Assembly: GCA_033977485.1 (NCBI GenBank)
Contig: CM066994.1
Location: forward strand, 9,178,001 to 9,242,000
Length of the DNA stretch: 64,000 nt
DNA from: Hydrangea macrophylla
Taxonomy: Eukaryota; Streptophyta; Magnoliopsida; Cornales; Hydrangeaceae
Reading direction: 5' to 3'
Below are positions 22,894 through 33,746 of the stretch, in pieces. The stretch's first letter is position 1. Each line of letters begins with the position of its first letter. A program made the translations under genes and the position numbers. The notes under the pieces are model-generated. The model was not told the origin of the DNA, did not search any database, and was given only the letters and a program-made list of their open reading frames with translations.

Positions 22894-25800
22894 TTGCTGA
22901 GGCTCATTCTTCTTCGTAGAAACTGCTCTGTTTTCAGTTTAAGGGTCCAAATTGACCCATTCCAATTTCGAAAGTTACTATGCCTTATTATATATGATTC
23001 TCTTTGGTTTTTCGCAAGGATTAAGAATATGAAGACGATTTAACATGATTTAATCTATACCCCTTAAATTATATGAAAGATTAAAAGTTATCAAAACTTA
23101 ATTTCTAATATACTTTTTCATATGAATGAATTAGGCTCTAAAACTTTAAACATAGTCAATACATACTATAATCTTTGATATTCAACTCTGAAAACGGATT
23201 TAGATTAAGATTTGAAAATCTTGATTTCTAGCTTTGAAGTTCATACGTACAATCAACAATGGTGTATTATCAAATAAGCTATACTAACAGTAAATAAGCA
23301 TATATTACATCCAAAGTGAGTTGATAATACTCACTGAGATTAATAGAGCAGAGAATCGTTGAGAAAGAATCCAATAAATAAGAAATCAAATAACAAGCTT
23401 GGCTATGGTGGGAAGCTTTCTCTGACTACAATTATGAAATTATGAACTCCCAAGTCTCTCTAAAACTCTCTGTGTATCTCTCCCAATCACCCTCTCAATA
23501 ATGTGTGTGCAATGTGAGATGTGTGTGGTATATATAGAACTTCACAACTTGGGCTCCAAGTTGTGAGTTGTGATCTTTACTCTACACTAAGTTGATTACA
23601 CTAACTAATCAAAGGAAAACACAACAGGATTAGGAGTTATACATACTGATATATCAACTAAATCAACTCACCAAGAGCCACGTAGACTAGTAGGGGGCAA
23701 ATTGGAGTGCTTGGGAGTATCAACTTTAGGCACAACATTAACACACACAAGATATACATTGGCAAACAAGTCACAAGGCAATCATTAGTTGCCATAAATA
23801 GAAAGTAAAGTGTATGTCATGTCTAACTTTACATCACTTCCAAAATCTGTGGAAGTTTTGCACAGCACGGACAGTTTTGGACATAAACTGGTATTTTCGT
23901 GGCGCGGTGTTCGTCACAAAAATACAAAAAATTTATTTTTACGTAAGAAATGATTTTCTGGTTTTATAAAAATACTGATCGAGTTAAAAGTAAACATTTC
24001 CACCGTTTTGAAATACCGATTTGAGATCCAGCACAAGTGTTACTATATTTACAGAAATTGCAGTTTAACCCCAACATGAATTTTAATATGAAATAACACA
24101 AGTGATAAAATTTAGAACAGGAGAATTATAAATTAAAATCAATAATACAGGTTAAATATGAAAATGGAAATTTAAAATAATTAAATGAAATGCAGGTTAT
24201 TACAGAACCCTCTGAGACTGTATGAAGTGAATGCTTTGTTGTTGTGACGTCTCTCCGAAATTGAGATCGTCATTGTGGAACACCCTAAATGTTTATCTGA
24301 AAATAAATGTTTACCTGTGTATTTCACTCTCTGTATTATATCTGGTTTAGATTATGTTTCTGTTGTTAATTTTAGTATCCTGGTGATGACGAATTAACAC
24401 GCTACATAATTGGTGGGCTAATTAGTAATTTTGTAAAATCATGTGAAATCGCAATTTAGCAACCAAACGGAACTTAGACGAAAACTTTTATAATTTATAG
24501 TTTTCACTCGTGAAGCAATGAATTAGGAGTGTTCGAAGTTTCGGAGGATAATTAGGAGTTTTGAGAATTCGCGGGGAGGTAAACACAATTTTTGAAAGTT
24601 GTGCCTATATATAGAATGAGGTGAGATATTTCTCATTTACAAAGTTTCTAACCTAAAAGCTAGGGAGGCCAAAAAGGGATATTTTAATCCTCGAGCTTGC
24701 GACTCTCATTTTTGGTAATCCATCCGTTGATCAAAACATTTTATCGGATATTCGAACTCCTAGAGGTAAGAGCTTCATTTTGACATCCACTAGGACTTGT
24801 TTGGATAAGTTTTTCGAAAACTTATTTTCTAGAATATTCATAAAAAAGTTGATAATGGGACCTTTGTTCGATAGGAATTGGACTAGACGGACTTCTGCAT
24901 GTTCTTTGTGCTCAGGTTTTCTTTGGATCGAATCTTAAGAGCGTTAATCGAAGGTGAGTGATTCAACTATGCATTTTGGGATAATTTCTTGACATGTATT
25001 TATGTTTTGTATGAAAAGCATGTGTTAGTTTATGGATATATTTTGTGCAGTTCAAATTAGACGATAATATTGATAAGTAGGCCCAATTTGTCACGCCCCG
25101 GAGCAGCAAAAATAGAGAAAAATTAATTTTCTTTTTGGGTCCTAGGGAATGACAAGTGAAAGTCACTAATAATCCACACCACACAGTACTAGTCCAACTA
25201 AAACAACAGGAACAGTAAAATTGAAATAACAACAATACTATTATTACAAAACATCAGATTGTGGTCCAAAGGATCACAACAGGTCTAGAGACAACATATG
25301 CTCAAGCCCCATTAACTAACAAAGTTCGACAGTAATATAAAGCTTAAACATAAACTAGATAAACTATCTTTAGATCTTCAACTGGCGTAAGGATAATCAT
25401 CACCTCCAGCGTAACCGGCATCAGTGGGGCCACCCTCTGCATAATTCTCGTCAGGATAGTAGCCATTGTTATCATAGGCTCCATCATCTGCAGAAATAAG
25501 GTACAGAATAGTCTAGATGGGAGAAAGTCCAGGCCATAAAGGTCGTCAGCTTACTGAGAGCTGTTACTGAGAGCTGAGTGAGTATAAACTAACAAGGTAC
25601 CAGTTATCTGAAGTAAAACAAGCTTATAAAGACACGAGATAAGTTCTACTATAATAATATCTTGCTCCTTATTCAACATCGTTACCCAACCCTTATCGTC
25701 TAGTTACTCGAAGACCGGTGATCGACATACTCTCTAGACAGAATAGAATCAATCGTTTCACATATATAGACATACCATCATTCTATCCATTACTCGTTAA

Positions 25801-27145
25801 GGATATAAACCATCCACCGCATTATGGACACCACGTGTAACAACCTGCATTTCATTTAATTTTAATTTGAGCATGTCCATATTTAATTTGTATTTGCATT
25901 GTCATAATTAAATTCATTTAGTATTGTCTGCTTTTATTTTAATTATAGTCCTCATGTTTTGAATCTAAATTTCTTGTTTAATTCATATTGAAATTTCTTT
26001 TGGGGTCAAACTGCAATTTTATAAATTTTAATGTTACCGTGTTGAATTTCAAAAACGGTGGAAACATTCCCGTTTAACTCAAACTGTATTTTTATAACAT
26101 TAGAAAATATTTCTTTCATTAAAATAAACTTTTTGTATTTTTTGGGTGACCACCGCGCCACGAAAATACCAGTTTACTTTCAAAACTGTCCACACTGTGT
26201 TAAACTTTCACAGATTTTGGAAGTGATGTAAAGTTGGATTTGACATACACTTTATTTTCCATTTATGGAAACTAATCATTGGATAGGGTCTTGTTTGGCA
26301 AATTAATCCATGTGTGTGTTATTATTGTGCCAAAAGCTAATTTCCCAAACACTACTAATTGACCCCTAAACTAACTTAGTTAACTTCTAAATCAATTCCC
26401 AGCAGATTGTAGATACATATATGTTTGTTATGTATAATATGAGTTTAGTAAATTAGAAAAACAAAATCAATTAGTAGAGTGAAGAAGGTTGAACTTGGAG
26501 GCCAAGTTCTTGATTTTAGTTTTATATATATACAACCTTCACACACACAATCTGCACATTTTACAAATCAAATACAGAGAGCAAAAGAGAGAGTTTGAGA
26601 GAAGAATTTACAGAAAATATATAGAAAGAGGAAGCTTGAATCCTCCATAGCCATAGCTTGAAGTGGGTCTTTATATTTTGGATTCTCTCTCAACAATTTC
26701 TTTAATCTTCAGCACAATGAGTATTCTAAACTCACTTGGAATGTAATCCCATATTTATTTACTGTTAGTTTAGTCTAATTTGAAGAACACCATTGTTAAT
26801 TTTCGTATGAAAGCTTGAAGCTCAAAAATGGTAATTTTTCAAACTTAACCAAAATCAATTCTGTGAATTAGGAATGAAAGATCTTAGTCCCATTAAGCTG
26901 TGGTTCGAATACTACAGCCTAATTCATCCGTATCGCGACATATCGCTGATTTAAAGTTTTGTCACCTCTCGGTTTTACGTGAAATCCGAGAGCTACGATT
27001 GAAACTAGTTAAAACCGATTGCGTATTCATAATCCTTGCGGAAAAACGAAGAAATTCATATATTACATGTCTTGGTTGCAGCAGAATTCAGAAATGGGTC
27101 AAAAACAGGCTCTACATTCGTAACAGGGGAGAAACTGCTGTTACC

Positions 27146-27243
27146 AATCGATTGGCATTTTTACCATCGATTGGCATCATTACCAATCGATTGGCATATG
27201 TACCAATCGATTGGCACGTTTTCCAATCGATTGGCACTTTTTC
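27146..27243. repeat. CAATCGATTG palindrome cluster in LTR B2
   Basis: Five copies of CCAATCGATTGGCA (one lacking a base) are spaced 18-22 bp apart. They lie about 620 bp downstream of the TATA-like box, within the expected transcript. Confidence 0.9.
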
Positions 27244-27712
27244 AACACTGACGACTTTTACTAAAACGGCCATAACTTCCTCTAGAAAACTCGAAAACGC
27301 GCACGGTTTGAAGCGTTGGAAACTAGACTCAAAGACCTTTCTTTTGGTATATAATTCATGTACAAAAATTATAACTCATTTTTTAGGGCATTGCTTCAAA
27401 GTAGACCCACTTGTGTTCTAATAGCGATAAAAGTAGATTAAAGCATTCTTTGACGAATTCACTGGTTGTTTCACATAAGATTTGATTTCTTCTCGTATAT
27501 TCATGGTTATCATTCCCAGTACTTTATATTTATTAAGGTTTCATGACATACATGTGGAGTCAGTTGTACATGCATGGGTTGTGGTAGTCAGTGTGGAAAA
27601 GAGTATGAGATTGAGAGTGAGATTGTGGTTGTGGTTGAGATTGTGTTGTGGACAATCCCTGGTAATTGTGTACCAAAGTGTGTTGTGGTTGAGATTGCGG
27701 TGAGAGTGTCTT

Positions 27713-28013
27713 TGAAATGCGACGGTGGCAAAACTGGACACTCCCTGGCGCCCGTGGAAGCACTAAAGTGTGTGACGCCGAACTTGGATATTCCCTGGCA
27801 CCCATGGTAGTGCTAAAGTGTGGCCTACGGACACTCCCTGATACCCGAGTCTGGATACTGCGTGAGGGTTCCTCTGGTATTTGCATGGCGGTTTAGGTAT
27901 TCAAAGTGTGAGGCATTGGACACTCCCTGGTACCCCGGACCAAAGTGTGAGGCAAACTGGACATTCCCTGGCTCCCCGTTGCTAAAGTGTGGCTACCTTA
28001 GTGTTTCAAAGAT
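27713..28013 (+). repeat. Five-unit CACTCCCTGG array in LTR B2
   Basis: This is the reverse-orientation counterpart of 22073-22352: five units with GGACACTCCCTGG (or GGATATTCCCTGG / GGACATTCCCTGG) followed by AAGTGTG. Unit order and internal differences match B1. Confidence 0.85.
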
Positions 28014-29245
28014 ACTGGAGTGAGATAGTGGGTTGTTGAGTCTGTCAAGAGAAAATAGTCGGTAAGATGAGAATGGTTGCATTGGTATCATACACGAGCA
28101 TATGTTTTATGAATGAACGACTTTGAATATATATTCCTCGTTGGTTTATAAAATGAATTTTCTCTATGGTCAAACTATTGATTTTACAAAATTAAAAATG
28201 GAAAAAGGTAAATGGGTATGTTTTACATTCAAAGTTATGTTTTTAATACTCACCAACTTCTTGAAGCTGACGACGTTGATGCGTCCTGGACATTCGTGTC
28301 TAGGCTTTTCAGGTTATAATCAGATCGGTCAGTATGACTACGCCAATTGAGTTTGACTATCGGGGAAGAAAAATGTTTAATTATGCTATGCTTTAAGTTT
28401 ATATGTTTTGAGTTATGAACTGGTTTGTAATAAGGATGACTGTAATAGACCTTAAGTTATTATTTTGTTTCAAGGTGGTCTGTGCCTTAGTTGACCCAGT
28501 ATCATAAGATGTAATAAGTTAGAATAATATTGTAAGCCTTGATTGCTCTGCTCTGATTATTATGTTTTTGTTGTTGACGTTTAGGCGCGGAATTGATCCT
28601 TCAAACTGTCGCGACCTACGGGTCCATAAAGGAAATTAAACGCTTTCCATATTTATGCTACGTCGGGGCGTGACACCACGTCAGTCCATCCCCCTCTCGA
28701 TATAAACCGTCCACCGCATGTCAGGGATACAACGCTTTGAACAACAGCACATCAAATCTATTGCCACGGCTCTTCGTATTATACCAGTGATCCCCATCCA
28801 CCGCTTGTTAAGGATATAAACCATCCACTGCTCGTAAAAGATATAACATGGATCATCTGGTTACCTTAGGACTACATGGTCCCGCTCACTGCTCGTTAAG
28901 GATATAAACCATCCACCACATGTGAACGTATGTTATGATCAGGCGTCTTCCCACGTACCATTTCCAGAACTTATCAAACCTAGTTAAACTCGGTACTTCT
29001 ATCGATACATGACAATTCCCATGTGGCCTGACTACTCGATTGAAGTGAAAGAAACATCAAACTCATATATGAACCGAAATCATCTAACGTCATTATATTA
29101 ATCCATTATTCTTAATCATACTTAACTTTATTGTCACATTATCTCTGATTAACCCGAAATTGCATAATGGAAGTCTGAATTGAGAATCGAACATTTGAAT
29201 CCTTAATATAATAAATAGGCAAAAAAATCCATGTTCTGCCAATAC

Positions 29246-29449
29246 CAATTGATTGGGATAAGGTCCAATTGATTGGGACAAAAATTATAACAATCGATTG
29301 AGGAAACTAGAAATCGATTGGGTCTAAAATGATGTCAATCGATTGCTAACATTGGCAATCGATTGGGATGTCAATCGATTGGAATTCTATCCAATCGATT
29401 GGGTACAGACTGATGGCAATCGATTGGAAATTATACCAATCAATTGGCA
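29246..29449. repeat. CAATCGATTG cluster 1 in LTR C1
   Basis: About eleven copies of CAATCGATTG or one-base variants (CAATTGATTGG, CAATCAATTGG) have spacers of 5-20 bp. On the likely sense strand it lies downstream of the TATA-like box and leader, as in B2. Confidence 0.9.
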
Positions 29450-29712
29450 CTTCGTCTTCACCAGCAAATTACAAAAACAACATATACAAACGCCATAAGG
29501 ACGTATTAACTACAACCAATCCTCATAAAAACTTGCAAAACATCAAAACAAAGGGATCAAGTGAGTTGTAACTCACCAAGGGTATGTTTGGCTTGTGTGT
29601 GAGCTTAAACCTCCAAGCTTCTCTCTTTCCTCCTTCTCTTTCTCTCTCTGTCTCAGCTCTGCTTCTCATTTTTCTCTTCTTCTTGTTCTTCTCCCAGCTG
29701 CCAAGGCAGTAT

Positions 29713-31224
29713 TATTGATTTTATGCCCTCAAACCATTACTTTATGTATGAGACATTAGCATTTTAATATATGGATGCCAGCTTTACATTTCATTGTGTA
29801 TGTTTCTTTCATGAGATGATTGTTCAATCCTTAAGTATTATAGTAAGTAATTCGTCTATGTATGAGATGCATACAATGATATACGAATTACCATTCTTTG
29901 ATACTTAGAATTTGTCACAGTGGATGATGAGATCGGATATCTCATCAGGTTTACACTATAGCATGTTAACTACCATTGGATGGAGTGATGAATCTCAATC
30001 ACTAGAGTGTAGTTCTTAGTTAAACATTCTAGTGCTTATAGTGCATTGACGGACCTGAGTTTTTCTATTGACGCTTAAGGCTGTCAAACAGTCGATAGGA
30101 ACTCATAACTTGTGTAAGGTACATGTTTTCAATCTTGAGACGATTATGAACACAGACTATAGATATGGCTGCTTTGACTTACCAATCAGTGAGGTCTATA
30201 AAAGATTAACACCTGGGTATCTTGGGTATGTCATGTTCATAAGGTTGTGAACATATATTGTCCAGATAAACTCTACCCTATGTTTAAGAGTAAGCATTCC
30301 CTTGAGAATGTCACCAAGTTGATTGCTGAGAACTCAGTCTTGTTGATAAGTCGTTATCAACATGTTTGGTAATCATGAGCGGTGAATGGGACTCAAGGAA
30401 TACAAGAAGTAATCAGGATTCAGGTTGACAGTAACAGTTTTCCGACTACCTGAATATGATTATGAATGCTGATGATAGAGGGACATTAGTACACTATACA
30501 AGTCTAGTTATCGCTTCGGATATGTTCTTTTGCGTTGGAGTTTAGTTATCATTTTATAGTGGAGTAATTGTTAACTGATCAGTTGGTTAATTTGCTGATC
30601 AAAGAGTTTGGTCATGGGAATTAACAAACTGATCTGAGCCAACAATTAAGAACTTAGGAGGTCCCACTCTTAGCTCCGCTAGGATGTTTAGAAAGGCACA
30701 AGAGAATCTTGTCAAGGCAGGTTCGATCGATCGATCGAATATGTCTCGATCGGTCGAAGTTATGGCAGGTTCGATCGCTTGAACGTGGTTCGATCGATCG
30801 AAGCTTCGATCGATCGAGGTCACTTCGATCGGTCGAACGTTAGGTCGGTTATGGAAATCTATAAATAGGGAAGCTGCGTACTGAATGTTTTTAATCGTCG
30901 TTTTTATATATAGAAGCTGCAGAAACTCTTTAGGTTTCCCTAAACCTTTCCTATCCTCTCTATTAGAGATCCTACTATCTCTAGTCTTTCCGGCAGGCAT
31001 CCGCAGGAGACATAAGGGTGAAGACAACCTAGTGGAGGCTGCTGGAAGTTGAAGATTTTAGAATTGGGTTCAAGACACAAAGGTATAATACTTGTCCCCT
31101 CTCTAGTTAGTACGCATCTATAGAGTTGACGGGTAGTAGATCCTGGGATACCAAAAGTTTTGTAATTTGACTAGTTCCGATGCGCGTTTAAAAACTAAAA
31201 TTTAAACTAATTTTTTTTCCTTCA
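29713..31224 (+). repeat. Copia 5' LTR
   Basis: It begins TATTGATTTTATGCCC and ends TTCCTTCA. TATAAATA at 30860-30867 is the likely promoter. Upstream of it, in U3, lies a cluster of TTCGATCGATCGAA words (30721-30839). The terminal TG seems mutated to TA in both LTRs. Confidence 0.92.
30721..30840. repeat. TTCGATCGATCGAA cluster in Copia 5' LTR (U3)
   Basis: Six exact or near-exact copies of the self-complementary word are joined by spacers of 2-20 bp, just upstream of the TATA box. The 3' LTR carries the matching cluster at 38596-38712 with a few substitutions. Confidence 0.92.
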
Positions 31225-31226
31225 AT

Positions 31227-31238
31227 TGGTATCAGAGC
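31227..31238 (+). other. Primer binding site, initiator Met-tRNA type
   Basis: TGGTATCAGAGC begins two bases after the 5' LTR. It is complementary to the 3' end of plant initiator Met-tRNA, the usual primer of Ty1/copia elements. Confidence 0.93.
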
Positions 31239-31387
31239 CATTCTTGTTTGGATTTATAGATGCATTTTGGAACTCTAATTTTGATTTGCATGTTGTTTTC
31301 TAACTGTTTTCGAAACTGCATCGTCACAGATCTTTTTCTGCAGTGTTTTCGCAGCAGAATACAAATCTGTGATTGTATTGGATGCAT

Positions 31388-31662
31388 GATAGGTTCCATC
31401 GATCGAAGGAATATCGATCGATCGAACATCCTCTATTCTCAAGCGATCGAACATGGTTCGATCGATCGAGACAGATTCTTTGTCAGGTATTATGTTTCAC
31501 AGTTTTAAAGGGTTTTAAATTAAATACTTTAATTTTTTTTAATTAATCTGTAAAAATTTTCCAATATTCTGTGAAATAGAAAGTTCAAGCGATTGAACAA
31601 TGTTCAATCAATCAAAGGTTCGAGCGATCGATCGAACTGGTTCGATCGCTCGAACTGTGACA
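31388..31662. repeat. TCGATCGA words in the Copia leader
   Basis: Two sub-clusters (31395-31470 and 31582-31662) lie between the primer site and gag, with about eight copies of TCGATCGAA, GCGATCGAAC and diverged forms such as TTCAATCAATCAA. These would be in the genomic RNA leader. Confidence 0.85.
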
Positions 31663-32889
31663 GAGAAGATAGATGTTGTTTTAAGTTCTAATTCAGTATG
31701 TAAAGAGTTTATATACTATGCGAATCAACTAGGGGTTCCAATAGATAAATATATTAGTTGTCTATGCGTGGTTGTGCGTACGATTAACCATTTTGCAGCA
31801 AGATTAGTCTACTATCTCTCATGGCGCCAAGATCTATTTATAAATTGTATGAATGTTTGAGATTGATGTATATTTTATTTAATTATTGGTTTGGTTTTAA
31901 GGCATGTGTAAAGGGCGCTGCGACTTCAATCCTACGAATAGGAAAGTCGTACCGGTTTCCCTAGCCTTTAATTTTATTGTTGCTATTTCTTTTTCTAGAT
32001 AAATTGTAAGTTTCGAAAGAAGCATATGACCAATGTAATAGAATTAGATCATGAAGATAGAGCAAGGAGCCGTTATCCATGAAGATGGAGGTGGAGGTGA
32101 CCAAACCAAGAAGGAGATTCTATGGAGATAGAGCCATGGGAGATAAAGATATCGTTTGGATGTTTTTATTCCATTTTAGTTTTTTGTTTTATGTGCTTGG
32201 TTTGTGATTGGTATTTAAGTATATTATTACAACTTGCATGCACGTAAAATAAGTTTTCTAAAATTAAATTCAAAAACTGTTTCAACGCATTAGTAAACAT
32301 TGGATGTTTATGGGTAATGTGTAGAAATAATTTTTCTTTAAAAGCAAAATCCTTAATTTATTAAATCTAGTGGGAGAGGGTCTTATTAATAAACACCCAC
32401 GATCTTCCATTAACGGTTCATTGTAAGATGAGTAGTGCATTCTGTGTCACCTCACCAGGGGTGATCATTCCATACGGAGGATACACTACTCATTGGAACT
32501 AGATGTGAACTTCCTAAGGATAGGATCAATCAGACGTGTTAGAGGGTGACCATCATATGGAGGCGCTACTTGAGACGGTTGTGATTGGATCCTAGTTAAT
32601 GGTACACACTAGCTAAGCTATGGATAAGGGATCCCACACGGGGCATTATTCAGAAACTTAGAGATCAAATAGGTTCGGGAGTCAGACTTGTTTTGCAAGA
32701 GTTGCATAGCGGATAAGTCATGATAAATCGAAAGATTGAACATTGACCACCACACGGAGGCTTTATTCTTTCGTTTCGATATTCTGGCGACTTTGTTTTA
32801 AAATAAGAGTTTTAAGGATTCTTTTATTTCAAACTGTCAAATTCTGATATCCACATTTATTTTGTTTTTGATTTTTTCAGTAAATCATC

Positions 32890-33739
32890 ATGTTTGGATC
32901 TACATTTAGTCCTCTTGCCACCATACTTACACAAAACAAGTTAATTGGAAATAACTACACAGAATGGAAACGAAACCTAGACATCGTTTTAACTACGGAG
33001 GATCACATATATGCCCTCACCACCCCATGCCCTAAAGAACCCGCGGCAAATGCTTTGGCAGCTGCCAGACGCGAGTTTGATAAATGGAAGAAGTCAAATA
33101 GAATGGCTCGTTGCTACATTTTGGCCTCAATGGCTAATGTGTTGCAACACCAATACCAGTCGAACAATTTCGCCAGTGACATTATCGAATCCCTGAAAAA
33201 GATGTTTGGGGAGCATGGCAGGCCTGCTAGGCAGGTAGCTGTGCAGAAGATGATGAGTGCTAAGGCGTTGGAAGGGACTCCAGTCAAAGAATATGTTTTA
33301 AAAATGATTGGTTATTTAAACGAGCTGGAAACCTTAGTTGCCAACATCGATGCACAGACCCAAGTTGATATGATCCTCAACACACTGTCGCCATCATTCG
33401 CTCAATTTAAACTGAATTATAACATGAACAAAATGGATTTCTCAATGAACGAATTAATGAGTTCTTTACTGGTAGCAGAAGGGGTGATCAAGCCTGGGGG
33501 CAGCGTTTAAAATGTTGAGAAAAGCGCTTCCTCTTCCCGATCTACGCCGAAAGAAAATAAAGGGAAGAAGAAGGCTGACACTGGTGGTCCAAGTATTAGA
33601 CCGGTCCCTAAGATTACAAAATCTAAGGGAAAAGGTAAGTGCAAAGGGAAGGTGGTGGCCAAGGCAAAGGAAAGTGTTTCCAATGCGGTGAGAAAGGCCA
33701 CTGGAAGAGGAACTGTCCAGAATTCTTAGCTACAAGAGT
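32890..33739 (+). pseudogene. Copia gag, broken
   Basis: The first 206 codons (32890-33510) encode a Ty1/copia-type capsid region (NYTEWKRNLDIVL, then KKMFGEHGRPARQ and MILNTLSPSF) and end in a stop. A nucleocapsid zinc knuckle, CFQCGEKGHWKRNC, lies at 33675-33716 in another frame, so there is a frameshift as well as a stop. Another stop at 33740-33742 separates it from pol. The family normally makes gag-pol as one polyprotein. Confidence 0.9.
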
Positions 33740-33746
33740 TTAAGGT

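Larger units (their letters stand above)
21387..24204 (-). mobile_element. LTR family B, copy B1 (solo LTR)
   Basis: The 2818-bp unit on the plus strand runs TGTCACGCCCCG to GGTTATTACA. The perfect 5-bp duplication GAACC lies at 21382-21386 and 24205-24209. It is homologous in reverse orientation to B2 (25836-28675). I assign minus as the sense strand because a TATA-like ATATATA (about 23530) followed by GA-rich leader sequence reads that way, matching B2. It contains a CGCGCG-type palindrome cluster (22706-22893) and a five-unit array (22073-22352). It has no coding capacity. Confidence 0.8.
25836..28675 (+). mobile_element. LTR family B, copy B2 (solo LTR)
   Basis: The 2840-bp unit runs TGTAACAACC to GGGGCGTGACA. 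The perfect 5-bp duplication CCACG lies at 25831-25835 and 28676-28680. In sense orientation it has a TATA-like TTTATATATATA (26520-26531), a GA-rich leader, a CAATCGATTG cluster (27146-27243) and the five-unit CACTCCCTGG array (27730-28010). It is collinear with B1 in reverse. There are no protein domains. Confidence 0.8.
25790..28925 (-). repeat. GGATATAAACCATCCACCGC repeats in LTR C1
   Basis: Four to six degenerate copies of a ~20-bp phrase (AAGGATATAAACCATCCACC with neighbours) lie at 25797-25825 and 28697-28925. Insertion B2 splits the array. It occupies a position comparable to the AGGGAGTGTCC array of family B. Confidence 0.65.

Noticed and set aside
27146..27243. Evenly spaced repeats with unique spacers, CRISPR-like at first sight
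   Set aside because: This is a plant nuclear LTR; spacers are ~8 bp and variable, there are no cas genes, and repeats are full palindromes rather than CRISPR repeats.
26900..27421. 173-codon plus-strand frame in LTR B2
   Set aside because: The frame runs through the palindrome cluster and is not preserved in B1; no recognised domain. A leader peptide cannot be fully excluded.
30068..30250. 60-codon frame in both Copia LTRs (also 37942-38124)
   Set aside because: It is present in both LTRs because they are copies; it is short, has no family match and lies in U3.
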